Made by a program: the position numbers and the translations under genes. Under the pieces are notes generated by a model. That model ran no database searches and was not told the DNA's origin. It saw only the letters and a program-made list of their open reading frames with translations. Shown here piece by piece: positions 1-7,894 of a stretch of 19,879 bases of DNA. The DNA lies in contig JAGPGE010000019.1 of assembly GCA_018056145.1 (NCBI GenBank), positions 1-19,879 on the forward strand, written 5' to 3'. How positions within the stretch are numbered: the stretch's first letter is position 1; each line of letters begins with the position of its first letter. The stretch comes from Armatimonadota bacterium (GTDB lineage: Bacteria > Armatimonadota > Zipacnadia > Zipacnadales > JABUFB01).

Positions 1-404
1 CCGAGCGCGTCTACAAGAAGGCCATCGCCATGGGTGAGCACCCTGGCGCCCTGAACAACCTGGCGTACCTGCTGGCCGTCAAACGCAACAAGCCGAAAGA
101 AGCACTCCAGTATGCACTGAGAGCCCGGGAACTGGCTCCGGAGGGCGCCCCGATTCTGGACACTCTCGGCTGGATCTACCACATGCTTGGGCAGACGGAA
201 CGGGCCGTGCCTCTCATCCGCGAGGCGGTCGAACGTGACCCAAAGAACCCTGAACTCCGGCTCCACCTGGCCCAGGTCCTGGCCGCTTCCGGCAAGGCAG
301 CCGAGGCGGTGCGGATACTGGAGCGACTGGCTGGTGAGAGCGGGGACGATCCCTTCCACGAGACCGCCCGGCGGATGCTCAAGGAGTTGAAGGCCGCGGC
401 CTGA
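1..404 (+). CDS. TPR-repeat protein, C-terminal part (partial)
   Basis: The reading frame is open from base 3 to a TGA at 402-404, so the gene begins upstream of the window; the ATG at 30 is internal. The visible 133 residues are helical tetratricopeptide repeats: one around NNLAYLLAVKRNKPKEALQY, one around LDTLGWIYHMLGQTERAVPL, and one around LRLHLAQVLAASGKAAEAVR. They show the usual small-residue, Trp/Tyr and Ala spacing of TPRs. TPRs bind other proteins; the partner cannot be told from this fragment, and no catalytic domain is visible. The next gene starts 28 bp downstream on the same strand, so the two are probably co-transcribed. Family assignment is secure; the role is unknown. Confidence 0.85.
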   Translation, partial: ERVYKKAIAMGEHPGALNNLAYLLAVKRNKPKEALQYALRARELAPEGAPILDTLGWIYHMLGQTERAVPLIREAVERDPKNPELRLHLAQVLAASGKAAEAVRILERLAGESGDDPFHETARRMLKELKAAA

Positions 405-419
405 GCCGCGGCTGGCACT

Positions 420-425
420 GGAGGG
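420..425 (+). promoter_or_regulatory. Ribosome binding site supporting a TTG start
   Basis: GGAGGG lies 7 nt before the TTG at 433. No ATG or GTG in frame nearby has a comparable site, and the TTG start gives a complete export signal, so this site decides the start of the C45-like gene. Confidence 0.7.
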
Positions 426-432
426 ATCACCG

Positions 433-1800
433 TTGCGCAACTGGAGGCTCGCTCTTGCCTGCGCCCTGTGCGGCGCTCTTCTCGCCTTCGGCTCCATCGT
501 CACCTCACTCGTCGCCGACCAGACCCGCTGGGATGTCCCCGCGCTCAACTACTCGCGCGTCCCGCATGCCCTCCCGGTTGCGTCGCCCGCGCATGTCTCG
601 GGTGACTTGTGGTCGGCGGACGGCCTCCCCGTTGTTGTGGTGAGCGGATCGCCCCGGGAGATGGGCCGCCGATATGGACAAGCAGTCTCGGACCTGATCC
701 ATAGGGGCATGAACGACTACCTGTACAAGCGGGTCATCCAGGATCAGGGCTACAGCATGGAGTACCTGCTGGAGTGCGCTCGGGCCATGCTCCCCCACAT
801 TGCGCCCGAGTACGTCGAAGAGATGAAGGGCGTTGCCGAGGGCGCCGGGGTCACCTTCGACCAGGTTCTGGCGATGCATGCCCACGCCGATGTCGTGCAC
901 TACGGGCACGACTGGGGAAAGCAAGAGCGCGAGCCCGGTCAGGCGGCCGGGTGCTCCAATTTCGCGGCCTGGGGCCCGCTCACGGTGGATGGAGCTCTCA
1001 TCCACGGCCGGAATCTGGACTGGACGATCGGTTCGGGGGTGCAGGAATCCGCAGTGGTCTACGTGGGCATCCCGCAAAGGGGCCATCCCTTTGCGCTGGT
1101 CACCTATGCCGGGATGATCGGGGCGGTCACGGGCATGAGCGCACGGGGCATCACTTTCGGCGAGATGACCAGCCAGACCGGGGACGAGACGCTTGCGGGC
1201 GAGCCCCTGTTCATTGTCTGCCGCCGCATCCTGCAGTACAGCGACGACATCGAGTCCGCGATGCAAATCGTGCGGGATTATCCGGGCACGACGGGCTGGA
1301 ACTTCATCATCGCATCTGGGCCGGAGCACACCGCGCGGGCCTGCGAGGTGGACGCCGGAGACAAGGTCATCATGCTCCCGGACGACCCGGGCGAGAATGA
1401 CCCGCCCTTGAGCAAAGGCCATCCGAACGCCCTCTACCGAACCAATCACCCCACGAGCCCGCTGATCCTCGAAAAGGTGGCGCGCAAGTACGGGATCACC
1501 AATCTCGAGCTTGGCAAAGTGCTTCTGCGCAGCCTCGAGACGTGGCAGCGCTACGAGACGCTGCGACTGTGGACCACCGACCGGTATGCCGGCAAGATCG
1601 ATGAACGCGCAGCGTTAGCCATGCTCCAAAGCGAGCCGATCTCAGCGGGGAACACTCTTCACAGCGTGGTTTTCGTGCCGGAACGCCTAAGGATGTGGGT
1701 GGCCAACGCTTCGGCACTGCCCGATCCGCGCCCGGCGTGGGACGAGGCCTATCACCTGATCGACCTGGGGGAACTGGTGAAGCAGGCCGGGGCGCGGTAG
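433..1800 (+). CDS. Exported C45-family Ntn-hydrolase / acyltransferase-like protein
   Basis: This 455-residue protein resembles the C45 peptidase/acyltransferase family (acyl-CoA:6-aminopenicillanic acid acyltransferase-like, related to phospholipase B-like and choloylglycine-type Ntn hydrolases). Family members cut themselves in front of a cysteine, which becomes the N-terminal nucleophile for amide hydrolysis or acyl transfer. Here the candidate is C174 in AAGCSNFAAWG, followed by the typical GALIHGRNLDW block and GMIGAVTGMSARGITF. The N-terminus (RLALACALCGALLAFGSIV) is a signal peptide or membrane anchor with no lipobox, so the protein acts outside the cytoplasm. The start is TTG with a good GGAGGG site. 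It follows the TPR gene by 28 bp. The substrate is unknown; amidase or acylase activity is an inference from the family. Confidence 0.8.
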   Translation: MRNWRLALACALCGALLAFGSIVTSLVADQTRWDVPALNYSRVPHALPVASPAHVSGDLWSADGLPVVVVSGSPREMGRRYGQAVSDLIHRGMNDYLYKRVIQDQGYSMEYLLECARAMLPHIAPEYVEEMKGVAEGAGVTFDQVLAMHAHADVVHYGHDWGKQEREPGQAAGCSNFAAWGPLTVDGALIHGRNLDWTIGSGVQESAVVYVGIPQRGHPFALVTYAGMIGAVTGMSARGITFGEMTSQTGDETLAGEPLFIVCRRILQYSDDIESAMQIVRDYPGTTGWNFIIASGPEHTARACEVDAGDKVIMLPDDPGENDPPLSKGHPNALYRTNHPTSPLILEKVARKYGITNLELGKVLLRSLETWQRYETLRLWTTDRYAGKIDERAALAMLQSEPISAGNTLHSVVFVPERLRMWVANASALPDPRPAWDEAYHLIDLGELVKQAGAR

Positions 1801-1806
1801 GGATGC

Positions 1807-1853
1807 GCCGGCGTGGTGCGACACGGGCCGGGCGGTGCGGGCACCCCGCCGGC
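1807..1853. terminator. Inverted repeat between convergent genes, probable bidirectional terminator
   Basis: GCCGGCGTGG (1807-1816) pairs with CCCCGCCGGC (1844-1853) with one mismatch, and a small GGTG/CACC hairpin sits inside. The repeat fills nearly the whole 53-bp gap between the stop of the C45-like gene (1800) and the stop of the rluD-family gene (1854). Neither side has a clear U-tract, so the terminator role rests on position and pairing only. Confidence 0.5.
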
Positions 1854-2819
1854 TCAACTCCGGCCGAGTGACCCGTCCAGCCCCAACTCATCCACAAGAC
1901 TGTTGAACGCACCGGGCAAGCAGGCCTCCAGACGCACCGCCTCGCCGGTTTCCGGGTGCGCGAAGACAACCCTCCACGAATGCAGCATCTGGCCGGGCAG
2001 ACCAGGCTCCCACCTGCGTGGTTCAGTGCCGCCACGGTAGATACGTTCCCCGACCAGCGGGTGTCCGATGAACCCCATATGCACCCGGATCTGGTGGGTC
2101 CGTCCGGTCTCCAGCCTGACCTCGACCAGTGACACAGGGCCGTCGGTGTGCTTTGCGGTGCCGAGCATCCGGTAATGGGTTCGCGCGGGGTCGCCTGCGT
2201 CGAGCACCGCCATCCGCGTCTTCTGGCCACGGTCACGCCCGATGGGAGCGTCTATGGTTCCCGCGTTCCTCTCGAACTGCCCCCAGACCAGTGCCAGGTA
2301 AGTGCGCTTCAGATCCCCTGAACTCATCTGCTCCCGCAGGTTGCGGTGCGACGCCACAGTCTTGCTTGCGAGGATGAGACCCGACGTGCCTCGGTCCAGG
2401 CGGTGGATCAAAGCCGGCCGCCAGATTCCGCGCGCGTAGCCCACGAGGCCATTCAGCAGTGTCTCGTCGCCGGTGCCGGGCGCGGGGTGGGAGGCCATCC
2501 CCTGGGGCTTGTTCAGCGCGATGAAGCAAGTGTCCTCGAAGACGATGTCCAGGGGGACCTGCGCGGGGATCACGTCGGTTTCCGGTTCCGCGACTTCCAG
2601 CACAATCACGCTCCCCGGTCTGAGCTTCAGTGAAGGCTTGCCCGGGGTGCCGTCCACCGTGCAGTGCCCGGCGCGAATGAGCGCACCGGCCTGGGATCGT
2701 GACACATCATCCAACAGCTCGGTAAGCGCCTGGTCAAGACGCATGCCGGCGCACTTATCCGGTGCGACCAGGCGGAGCGGGCTACTTGTGTCTGGATCGC
2801 CGGCGGCCGTGGGAGCCAT
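1854..2819 (-). CDS. rluD: RluA/RluD-family ribosomal pseudouridine synthase
   Basis: This 321-residue protein converts specific uridines of structured RNA, in this subfamily usually 23S rRNA, to pseudouridine. An S4-type RNA-binding domain covers about residues 20-80 (MRLDQALTELLDDVSRSQAG with CTVDGTPGKPSLKL). The catalytic domain follows, with the family motif HRLDRGTSG around D142, the nucleophile, and later GRTHQIRVHMGFIGHPLVGE. Length and domain order match RluD. Its ATG overlaps the 3' end of lgt by 38 bp, so it is translated from the same mRNA as the last gene of the ileS-dksA-lspA-lgt block. The family is certain; RluD rather than RluC or another paralogue is likely, since the same neighbourhood with lspA is common, but the modified positions cannot be read from sequence. 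Confidence 0.9.
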   Translation of the reverse strand: MAPTAAGDPDTSSPLRLVAPDKCAGMRLDQALTELLDDVSRSQAGALIRAGHCTVDGTPGKPSLKLRPGSVIVLEVAEPETDVIPAQVPLDIVFEDTCFIALNKPQGMASHPAPGTGDETLLNGLVGYARGIWRPALIHRLDRGTSGLILASKTVASHRNLREQMSSGDLKRTYLALVWGQFERNAGTIDAPIGRDRGQKTRMAVLDAGDPARTHYRMLGTAKHTDGPVSLVEVRLETGRTHQIRVHMGFIGHPLVGERIYRGGTEPRRWEPGLPGQMLHSWRVVFAHPETGEAVRLEACLPGAFNSLVDELGLDGSLGRS

Positions 2820-3849
2820 GGGATGAGTGCCCTACGGTTCGGGGACTGAACTCAGGCAAGGGAGCGCCGAGGCTCTCGGGCGCCACCGCCATCGCGGTTA
2901 CCGGGTTCTCGGCTGGCAGGCGCTGCAGGTGGACGAAGATCGCCAGGCCCGCGGCAGCGATGAAAATGCAGGCCACTTGCGCCACGGACAGCGATGGGAT
3001 GAGACCGGACTTCTCGGCAGTGAAGCCATAGCGCGTGTACTCGCACAGGAAGCGCAGGATGGAGTAGAGCACCATGTACAGGGGCAGCAGTTGCCCCGGG
3101 CGGCGCATGCGCGGCCAGGCCCGGACGAGAATGAAGAAGAGCAGGAAGCTGCCCGCAGATGCGTAGAGCTGGGTGGGATGCAAGGGCTCGGCGTAGCCGG
3201 TCTCGGGCATCACGATCCCGAAACAACTGTGGGTCGGGCCACCGTGGCAGCAGCCGTTCAGGAAGCACCCGATACGTGTGAGCCCGTAGCCAATTGGGAT
3301 GCCCGGCGTGCAGATATCAGCGAGCACCGCGAACCGGATCCTGCGTGCCCGCGCGAACCAGACGGTGGCGATGATTGCCCCGAGCAGCCCACCGTGGAAG
3401 GACAGGCCGCCCTGCCACACATCCAGCACCGTCTCCGGGTTCTCCGCGTACTCGCCGAGCATGAGCAGGACGAACAGCAGTCGAGCGCCGACGATTGCGG
3501 CCACCAGTTCCACAAGAAGCAGGTCGAGGAGTGTGGGGATACCCAGGCCCCGGGGAGGACCAACACGGGTTAGGTAGATGAAGCCGCAGATGAACCCTAC
3601 GAGGAGCATTACCCCGTAGGAGCGGATCTTCACGGGGCCGAACTGGTTCACGATCAGGAAGAGCCCAACCGATAGGACCGCAATGATCAGGCCGGTGGTC
3701 AGGAACCAGCGGGCATCGAGAGGGGCGACGTGCCCCTCGACGCGCTCTTCGACTTTCCGCCATGCCAGCACGGCAAGCAGGAACACCGCGGCGATCACGA
3801 GCACCGCGGGCCACTGCCAGGGACCAAGCTCGACGAGAACGGAACGCAT
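2782..3849 (-). CDS. lgt: Prolipoprotein diacylglyceryl transferase
   Basis: Lgt transfers diacylglycerol from phosphatidylglycerol to the lipobox cysteine of prolipoproteins in the inner membrane, the first step of lipoprotein maturation. Family blocks are present: KIRSYGVMLLVGF, GGLSFHGGLLGA with the essential His, LTRIGCFLNGCCHGGPT with the conserved Arg, and HPTQLYASAG near the C-terminal part. At 355 residues it is longer than the usual 260-300. An N-terminal extension of about 70 residues holds two further hydrophobic segments (WPAVLVIAAVFLLAVLAW and FLTTGLIIAVLSVGLFLIV) before the core begins, and a basic His/Ser/Arg-rich tail ends the protein. It lies directly downstream of lspA, the next enzyme of the pathway, with a 39-bp gap, and overlaps the rluD-family gene by 38 bp. 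Confidence 0.93.
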   Translation of the reverse strand: MRSVLVELGPWQWPAVLVIAAVFLLAVLAWRKVEERVEGHVAPLDARWFLTTGLIIAVLSVGLFLIVNQFGPVKIRSYGVMLLVGFICGFIYLTRVGPPRGLGIPTLLDLLLVELVAAIVGARLLFVLLMLGEYAENPETVLDVWQGGLSFHGGLLGAIIATVWFARARRIRFAVLADICTPGIPIGYGLTRIGCFLNGCCHGGPTHSCFGIVMPETGYAEPLHPTQLYASAGSFLLFFILVRAWPRMRRPGQLLPLYMVLYSILRFLCEYTRYGFTAEKSGLIPSLSVAQVACIFIAAAGLAIFVHLQRLPAENPVTAMAVAPESLGAPLPEFSPRTVGHSSHGSHGRRRSRHK

Positions 3850-3888
3850 GAAATACCAGGCTTTCGATGCAGTTCGGAGGTGCCGGCG

Positions 3889-4389
3889 CTAGTGTGCCGC
3901 GGGGCCCTCGGGACGCCGCAGTTCCAGGAGCATGCTGATGACGAGCAGTCCCGCCCCCATTGTGATGCCGATGTCCGCAAGGTTGAACACGGGCCAGATG
4001 TGGAAGTCGAGGAAGTCCACAACGTAGCCGAGACGCAGGCGGTCCAGCAAGTTCCCCGCCGCGCCGCCTGCGATGAGGGCGACACCGATTAGGGCCGCCC
4101 GGTTTGTTCCCGCGAGCCCCGGGCCCCAGAGCAGCAACGCGCACAAGACCACGGCGCTGATGACCGCCAGCACGGCGGTATTCCCGGCGAGTATGCTGAA
4201 GGCTCCACCGGTATTGGTGCGGTATGACAGACTCATCACCGCTCCGAGCACCGGGAGACTGTCACCGGGCTGGAGCTGGTCGGTGACCAGCCATTTCGTG
4301 AACTGGTCACCGGCCAATACGAGACCGGCTACCCCGATCAGGAGCAGCCGGCGGCAGATCTCCCCTGTGGGGGCCGGCTCTTTACTCAT
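3889..4389 (-). CDS. lspA: Lipoprotein signal peptidase (signal peptidase II)
   Basis: LspA is the inner-membrane aspartic protease that removes the signal peptide from diacylglyceryl-modified prolipoproteins. The sequence has GDQFTKWLV near the N-terminus, YRTNTGGAF, and both catalytic aspartate blocks: GNLLDRLRLGYVVDF and FNLADIGI. Four hydrophobic segments fit the family. I start it at the ATG at 4389 (MSKEPAPTG, 166 residues), which overlaps the stop of the upstream dksA-like gene as ATGA, a typical coupling arrangement. An ATG at 4422 in the same frame would add 11 residues but lies inside the upstream gene. Its substrates come from Lgt, encoded next in the same operon. Confidence 0.95.
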   Translation of the reverse strand: MSKEPAPTGEICRRLLLIGVAGLVLAGDQFTKWLVTDQLQPGDSLPVLGAVMSLSYRTNTGGAFSILAGNTAVLAVISAVVLCALLLWGPGLAGTNRAALIGVALIAGGAAGNLLDRLRLGYVVDFLDFHIWPVFNLADIGITMGAGLLVISMLLELRRPEGPAAH

Positions 4390-4766
4390 CGCGCTGACAG
4401 GCGCTCGCGGCACTTCGTGCACATGGTGGCGAAGGGCATGATCTCCAGGCGCGCCTTGGGGATATTACACCCACAGACTTCGCAGATCCCGTAGGTGCCC
4501 TCGTCCAATCGCTTGAGCGCGTTATTGACGTTGTCCAGCATCTCGCGCAGGTTCTCACTCAGAGCCATGGCCTGGGTGCGTTCCAGCGTCTCTTGTGCGG
4601 CGTCGCCACCGGGCTCGTCGAAGTCCTCCCCGGCGGTGTCGGAGTTCAGCGGGTCCCGTCCCGACGCGCGGTCCTCGATACGCTGCAGTTCGACCACCAG
4701 TTCATCGCGCGTTTCTTCGAGTCTTTCTTTGAACTTTTCCATATCCAGGCTTCTCTTGCGTGCCAC
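4386..4766 (-). CDS. DksA/TraR-type C4 zinc-finger protein
   Basis: Proteins of this family insert a coiled coil into the secondary channel of RNA polymerase and, in DksA itself, act with ppGpp. This one has a long helical N-terminal part (MEKFKERLEETRDELVVELQ and a later LSENLREMLDNVNNALKRLD), an acidic loop between the two helices, and a C-terminal finger C95-x2-C98, C116-x2-C119 with the family sequence GTYGICEVCG before it. I choose the GTG at 4766 (126 residues) because AGGAGGA (4774-4780) sits 7 nt ahead of it. An ATG at 4868 would give 160 residues but lies at the foot of a hairpin and adds a segment unlike the family. It sits between ileS and lspA, a common arrangement in several phyla. 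Whether it is a ppGpp co-regulator is not shown. Confidence 0.85.
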   Translation of the reverse strand: MARKRSLDMEKFKERLEETRDELVVELQRIEDRASGRDPLNSDTAGEDFDEPGGDAAQETLERTQAMALSENLREMLDNVNNALKRLDEGTYGICEVCGCNIPKARLEIMPFATMCTKCRERLSAR

Positions 4767-4773
4767 CTTGCTG

Positions 4774-4780
4774 TCCTCCT
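4774..4780 (-). promoter_or_regulatory. Shine-Dalgarno site that sets the GTG start of the dksA-like gene
   Basis: AGGAGGA on the minus strand, 7 nt before the GTG at 4766. It is the strongest such site in the ileS-dksA gap and argues for the short form of the protein. Confidence 0.65.
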
Positions 4781-4869
4781 GCGATGCGTCCGCCCCGATA
4801 GCTTTCGGCCCCACCGTTCTGATGGGCGGATCGTTCCAACCGCCACGCCGTTTGCACTGCTCGCACATG

Positions 4870-4896
4870 GGGACGCGCTAGCCGCAAACGCGTCCC
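4870..4896 (-). other. 8-bp hairpin in the ileS-dksA gap
   Basis: GGGACGCG (4870-4877) and CGCGTCCC (4889-4896) form a perfect 8-bp stem with an 11-nt loop, about 55 bp after the ileS stop and 100 bp before the dksA-like GTG. On the minus strand it is not followed by a T-run, so it is more likely an mRNA processing or stability element, or a partial attenuator, than a strong terminator. Confidence 0.45.
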
Positions 4897-4948
4897 GAAG
4901 GGCATTTTTCCCATCTATATGTTACCCAAACGCGCCGCGGGCCAGTGG

Positions 4949-7750
4949 CTAGAGATTGGCCGCGCAGCGCTCACAGATGGCCGGGTGTTGGGCGATCGCA
5001 CCGACGGTCGACGACCGGAGCCAGCATCGCTGACACTTCTCGCCGTCCGAAAGGACCGCCACTGCCGAGACGCCGGTATGTTCGTCAACAGGTACGGGGG
5101 CACCTTCCGCTGGGTTCAGCGAAACAGCGGATACGATGAACAGGTTCGGAAGGCTCGGCGCAAAGCTCTCCAGGAACTCCAGCGCATCGGCAGTCGCGTA
5201 GAGCTCGACCCGCGCCTCCAACGGCTTCTCAACGACCTTCTCGTTCTTCGCTTTTTCCAGCGCTGCCAGAGCCACGTCCCGGATGGCCAGCAGCCTGCTC
5301 CAGCGTTCCAGCAAAGCGGTGTCTTGCGTCGCTTCCGCCTCGGGCCAATCGGCAAGCTGGACGCTCTCGGGCAAGGACGCATCGAGCTTGCGGCACTCCT
5401 GCCACAGTTCATCCGCGGTGAAGGTAAGCACCGGCGCCATCATCTTCGCCAGCGCGATCAGGATATGCCACAGCGCCGTCTGGGCCGACCTTCGCTCCGG
5501 GGAGTCCGCCCTCATGACATACAGCGTGTCCTTGAGCACGTCCAGGTAGAAAGCGCTCAGATCGGTTGCGCAGTACGCATGCAGGTCATGGTAGAACAGG
5601 TGCAGGTCCCAGTTGTCGAAGGCGTCGGTCATGCGCTGGACGATCTGCCCGAGACGCGCGATGGCCCAGCGATCCACCTCGCGCATCTCCTCGGGCGCGA
5701 CCGCGTCCCTCGCCGGGTCGAAATCCTGCAGGTTCGCCAGCATGAACCGCGCGGTATTGCGGATGCGCCGGTAGGCGTCGGCAACCTGGTTGAAGATCTC
5801 CTCGGTGCAGTACATCTTCCGCCGGAAGTCGGCGTAGGTGAACCACAGACGCAAGACGTCCACCCCGTACTTCTCATAGATATCCTGGGGCGAGATGATG
5901 TTCCCCTTGGACTTGGACATTTTCATGCCGGTCTCGTCCACGAAGAACGCGTGGCCGACCACCATCTTGAAAGGCGCAGGCTGGCCCAGCGCGACAGCCA
6001 CCCACAGGGAGGTCTGGAACCAGCACTGATATTGATCGTCGCCCTCGAGGTACAGGTCCGCCGGGTAGCCTAGCTCGTCATTGGCGCTGAGGACACAGTA
6101 GTGGCTGGCGCCACTGTCGAACCATACCGACATGATGTCGGGTTCCTTGGTGAAGGACTGCGCGCCGCACTTCGGGCAGACCGTTCCGGCCGGCACAAGC
6201 TCTGCCGCATCCCGCTCGAACCACACGTCCGCGCCGTGTTCGGCCACCAGGTCTCGCACGTGGTCCAGGGTCTCCCGGGTGATGATGGTCTCATCGCAGT
6301 CGGCGCAGTAAAAGACGGGGATGGGCACACCCCAGACGCGCTGTCGGGAGATGCACCAGTCCGGCCGTGCATCGATCATGCCGCTGATGCGGGACAGGCC
6401 CCACTTCGGCATCCACTCGCACTTCTGAACCTCGGCCAGCGCCGCGTCCCTCAGCTTGTCGATGTCCATGAACCACTGGCGGGTGGCGCGGTAGATGACC
6501 GGCTCGTGGCAGCGCCAGCAGTGGGGGTACTCATGCTCCAGTGTTCCCGCGGCCAGAAGCGCGCCCTTCGCCGTCAGCATCCCCATCACGATCTCGTTGG
6601 ACTGGTCGCAGACCTTGCCCACCAGTTCCGGGCCGGCCTCGTCGGTGTACTTCCCGTCGTCATCCAGCGGGCTGATGACGTCGAGTCCATACTTGAGCGC
6701 GGTCTGGAAGTCTTCGAGACCGTGCCCAGGCGCGGTGTGAACGCATCCGCTGCCCTGATCTAGTACCACGTAATCGGCAAGAACCAGCTGGGAATCCCGC
6801 CCGTACAGCGGATGGATGGCCACGAGGCCCTCGAGGTCCTTGCCCCGCGCGCGCCCGACCACCTTCGGGTCAGCAAGCCCGCAGCCGGCGACTGTGGCGT
6901 CCATGAGTTCGGCGGCCATCACCAGGAAACGCGTGCGGCCCTCATGCCCAGCCTGGACCAGCACGTACTCGGCGCTGGATGCCAGGGCGATACCGGTATT
7001 GCCGGGGATCGTCCAAGGAGTGGTGGTCCAGATGACGATCTCGGCCCGGGCACCCTCGGGGAGCGGCTGCTCCATGGCGAACCGCTCAGCGGCGCCGGGC
7101 AGTTCGAAGGCTACGTAGATGGACGGCGAAGTCTTGGTGTGATACTCGATCTCGTCTTCCGCGAGAGCAGTGACGCATTCGGGATGGTGGCACCAGTAGA
7201 CGGGCCGCAGCCTGCGGTTGACCAGGCCCTTGAGGGCGATCTTGCCGAAAGCCTCGATCTGACGGGCCTGGTACTCGCTGCTCAGCGTCAGGTACGGGTG
7301 CTCCCAGTCGCCGCGAACGCCCAGGCGCTTGAACTGCCCGCGCTGGATATCCACGTAGCGCAGGGCGAGGTCCCGGCACAGGCGCCGCCATTCCACGGGC
7401 GATACGTCGTGGCGGTCCACGTCCATCTCGCGGCGCACAGCCTGCTCAGTGGGCAGGCCCTGGGTGTCCCAGCCCGGCACGTAGGGGCAGTCGAACCCGC
7501 GCATCGTCTTGTACTTGATGGCGATGTCCTTGAGGATCTTGTTGAGCGCCTGGCCGAGATGGATGTTCCCATTGGCGTACGGCGGGCCATCGTGCAGCAC
7601 CCATTTGGGTCGCCCGAGACCCTTCTCGCGCACCTTGCGGTAGATGTCGATCTCTTCCCACCACTGCGCGATACCTGGCTCGCGCTGGGGCAGGTTGGCT
7701 TTCATCGGGAAGTCGGTCTTGAGCAGGTTCAGTGTCTCTCGGTAGTCCAT
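4949..7750 (-). CDS. ileS: Isoleucyl-tRNA synthetase
   Basis: This 933-residue class I synthetase charges tRNA-Ile in the cytoplasm and edits mischarged valine. Seen in order: the N-terminal VLHDGPPYANGNIHLG block, a CP1 editing region (WTTTPWTIPGNTGIAL, then DQGSGCVHTAPGHG), the substrate block DARPDWCISRQRVWGVPIP, the KMSKS loop at 610-614 (GMKMSKSKGNIISP), the anticodon-binding helical domain, and a C-terminal zinc finger with CQRC and CERC pairs. Length and the zinc finger fit the common bacterial IleRS. The HIGH motif reads H64-L-G-Q67, so the usual final His is Gln. The ATG at 7750 is preceded in frame by a stop, so no longer form is possible. It is the first gene of the lspA-lgt operon. 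Confidence 0.97.
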   Translation of the reverse strand: MDYRETLNLLKTDFPMKANLPQREPGIAQWWEEIDIYRKVREKGLGRPKWVLHDGPPYANGNIHLGQALNKILKDIAIKYKTMRGFDCPYVPGWDTQGLPTEQAVRREMDVDRHDVSPVEWRRLCRDLALRYVDIQRGQFKRLGVRGDWEHPYLTLSSEYQARQIEAFGKIALKGLVNRRLRPVYWCHHPECVTALAEDEIEYHTKTSPSIYVAFELPGAAERFAMEQPLPEGARAEIVIWTTTPWTIPGNTGIALASSAEYVLVQAGHEGRTRFLVMAAELMDATVAGCGLADPKVVGRARGKDLEGLVAIHPLYGRDSQLVLADYVVLDQGSGCVHTAPGHGLEDFQTALKYGLDVISPLDDDGKYTDEAGPELVGKVCDQSNEIVMGMLTAKGALLAAGTLEHEYPHCWRCHEPVIYRATRQWFMDIDKLRDAALAEVQKCEWMPKWGLSRISGMIDARPDWCISRQRVWGVPIPVFYCADCDETIITRETLDHVRDLVAEHGADVWFERDAAELVPAGTVCPKCGAQSFTKEPDIMSVWFDSGASHYCVLSANDELGYPADLYLEGDDQYQCWFQTSLWVAVALGQPAPFKMVVGHAFFVDETGMKMSKSKGNIISPQDIYEKYGVDVLRLWFTYADFRRKMYCTEEIFNQVADAYRRIRNTARFMLANLQDFDPARDAVAPEEMREVDRWAIARLGQIVQRMTDAFDNWDLHLFYHDLHAYCATDLSAFYLDVLKDTLYVMRADSPERRSAQTALWHILIALAKMMAPVLTFTADELWQECRKLDASLPESVQLADWPEAEATQDTALLERWSRLLAIRDVALAALEKAKNEKVVEKPLEARVELYATADALEFLESFAPSLPNLFIVSAVSLNPAEGAPVPVDEHTGVSAVAVLSDGEKCQRCWLRSSTVGAIAQHPAICERCAANL

Positions 7751-7785
7751 GGGGCCGTCCCCAGTTCACAGGGCTGTGGGCTTAT

Positions 7786-7832
7786 CGGCGGGCAAGAACA
7801 ACAACACGCCGGCCGCAAGGGCCGACCCGCCG
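7786..7832 (-). promoter_or_regulatory. Nested hairpin in the ileS leader
   Basis: In the roughly 110-nt untranslated leader, CGGCGGG (7786-7792) pairs with CCCGCCG (7826-7832), and inside it CGGCC (7810-7814) pairs with GGCCG (7820-7824) around a GCAAG loop. There is no T-box consensus and the leader is too short for one. The pairing is clear; a regulatory role is inferred from its place only. Confidence 0.4.
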
Positions 7833-7865
7833 GTGCAAATGACGCAGGAAAAACGTTAGCACGCG

Positions 7866-7894
7866 ATTCTATGCGGTGCGGTAAGCGAAGTCAA
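7866..7894 (-). promoter_or_regulatory. Sigma-70-type promoter of the ileS operon
   Basis: On the minus strand TTGACT (7889-7894) is followed after exactly 17 nt by TAGAAT (7866-7871). Each hexamer matches the consensus at 5 of 6 positions. Transcription would start near 7859 and leave a leader of about 108 nt before ileS. Confidence 0.7.

Noticed and set aside
505..1449. 314-residue open frame antisense to the C45-like gene
   Set aside because: It is a shadow of a clearly coding frame with conserved motifs; no family resemblance.
4767..4868. Longer form of the dksA-like protein starting at 4868, which would add a CEQC pair
   Set aside because: The ATG abuts the 4870-4896 hairpin, and a much better GTG with AGGAGGA lies at 4766. 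It stays a minor possibility.
7751..7860. T-box riboswitch before ileS
   Set aside because: No T-box consensus on the minus strand and the leader is too short for the specifier and antiterminator stems.
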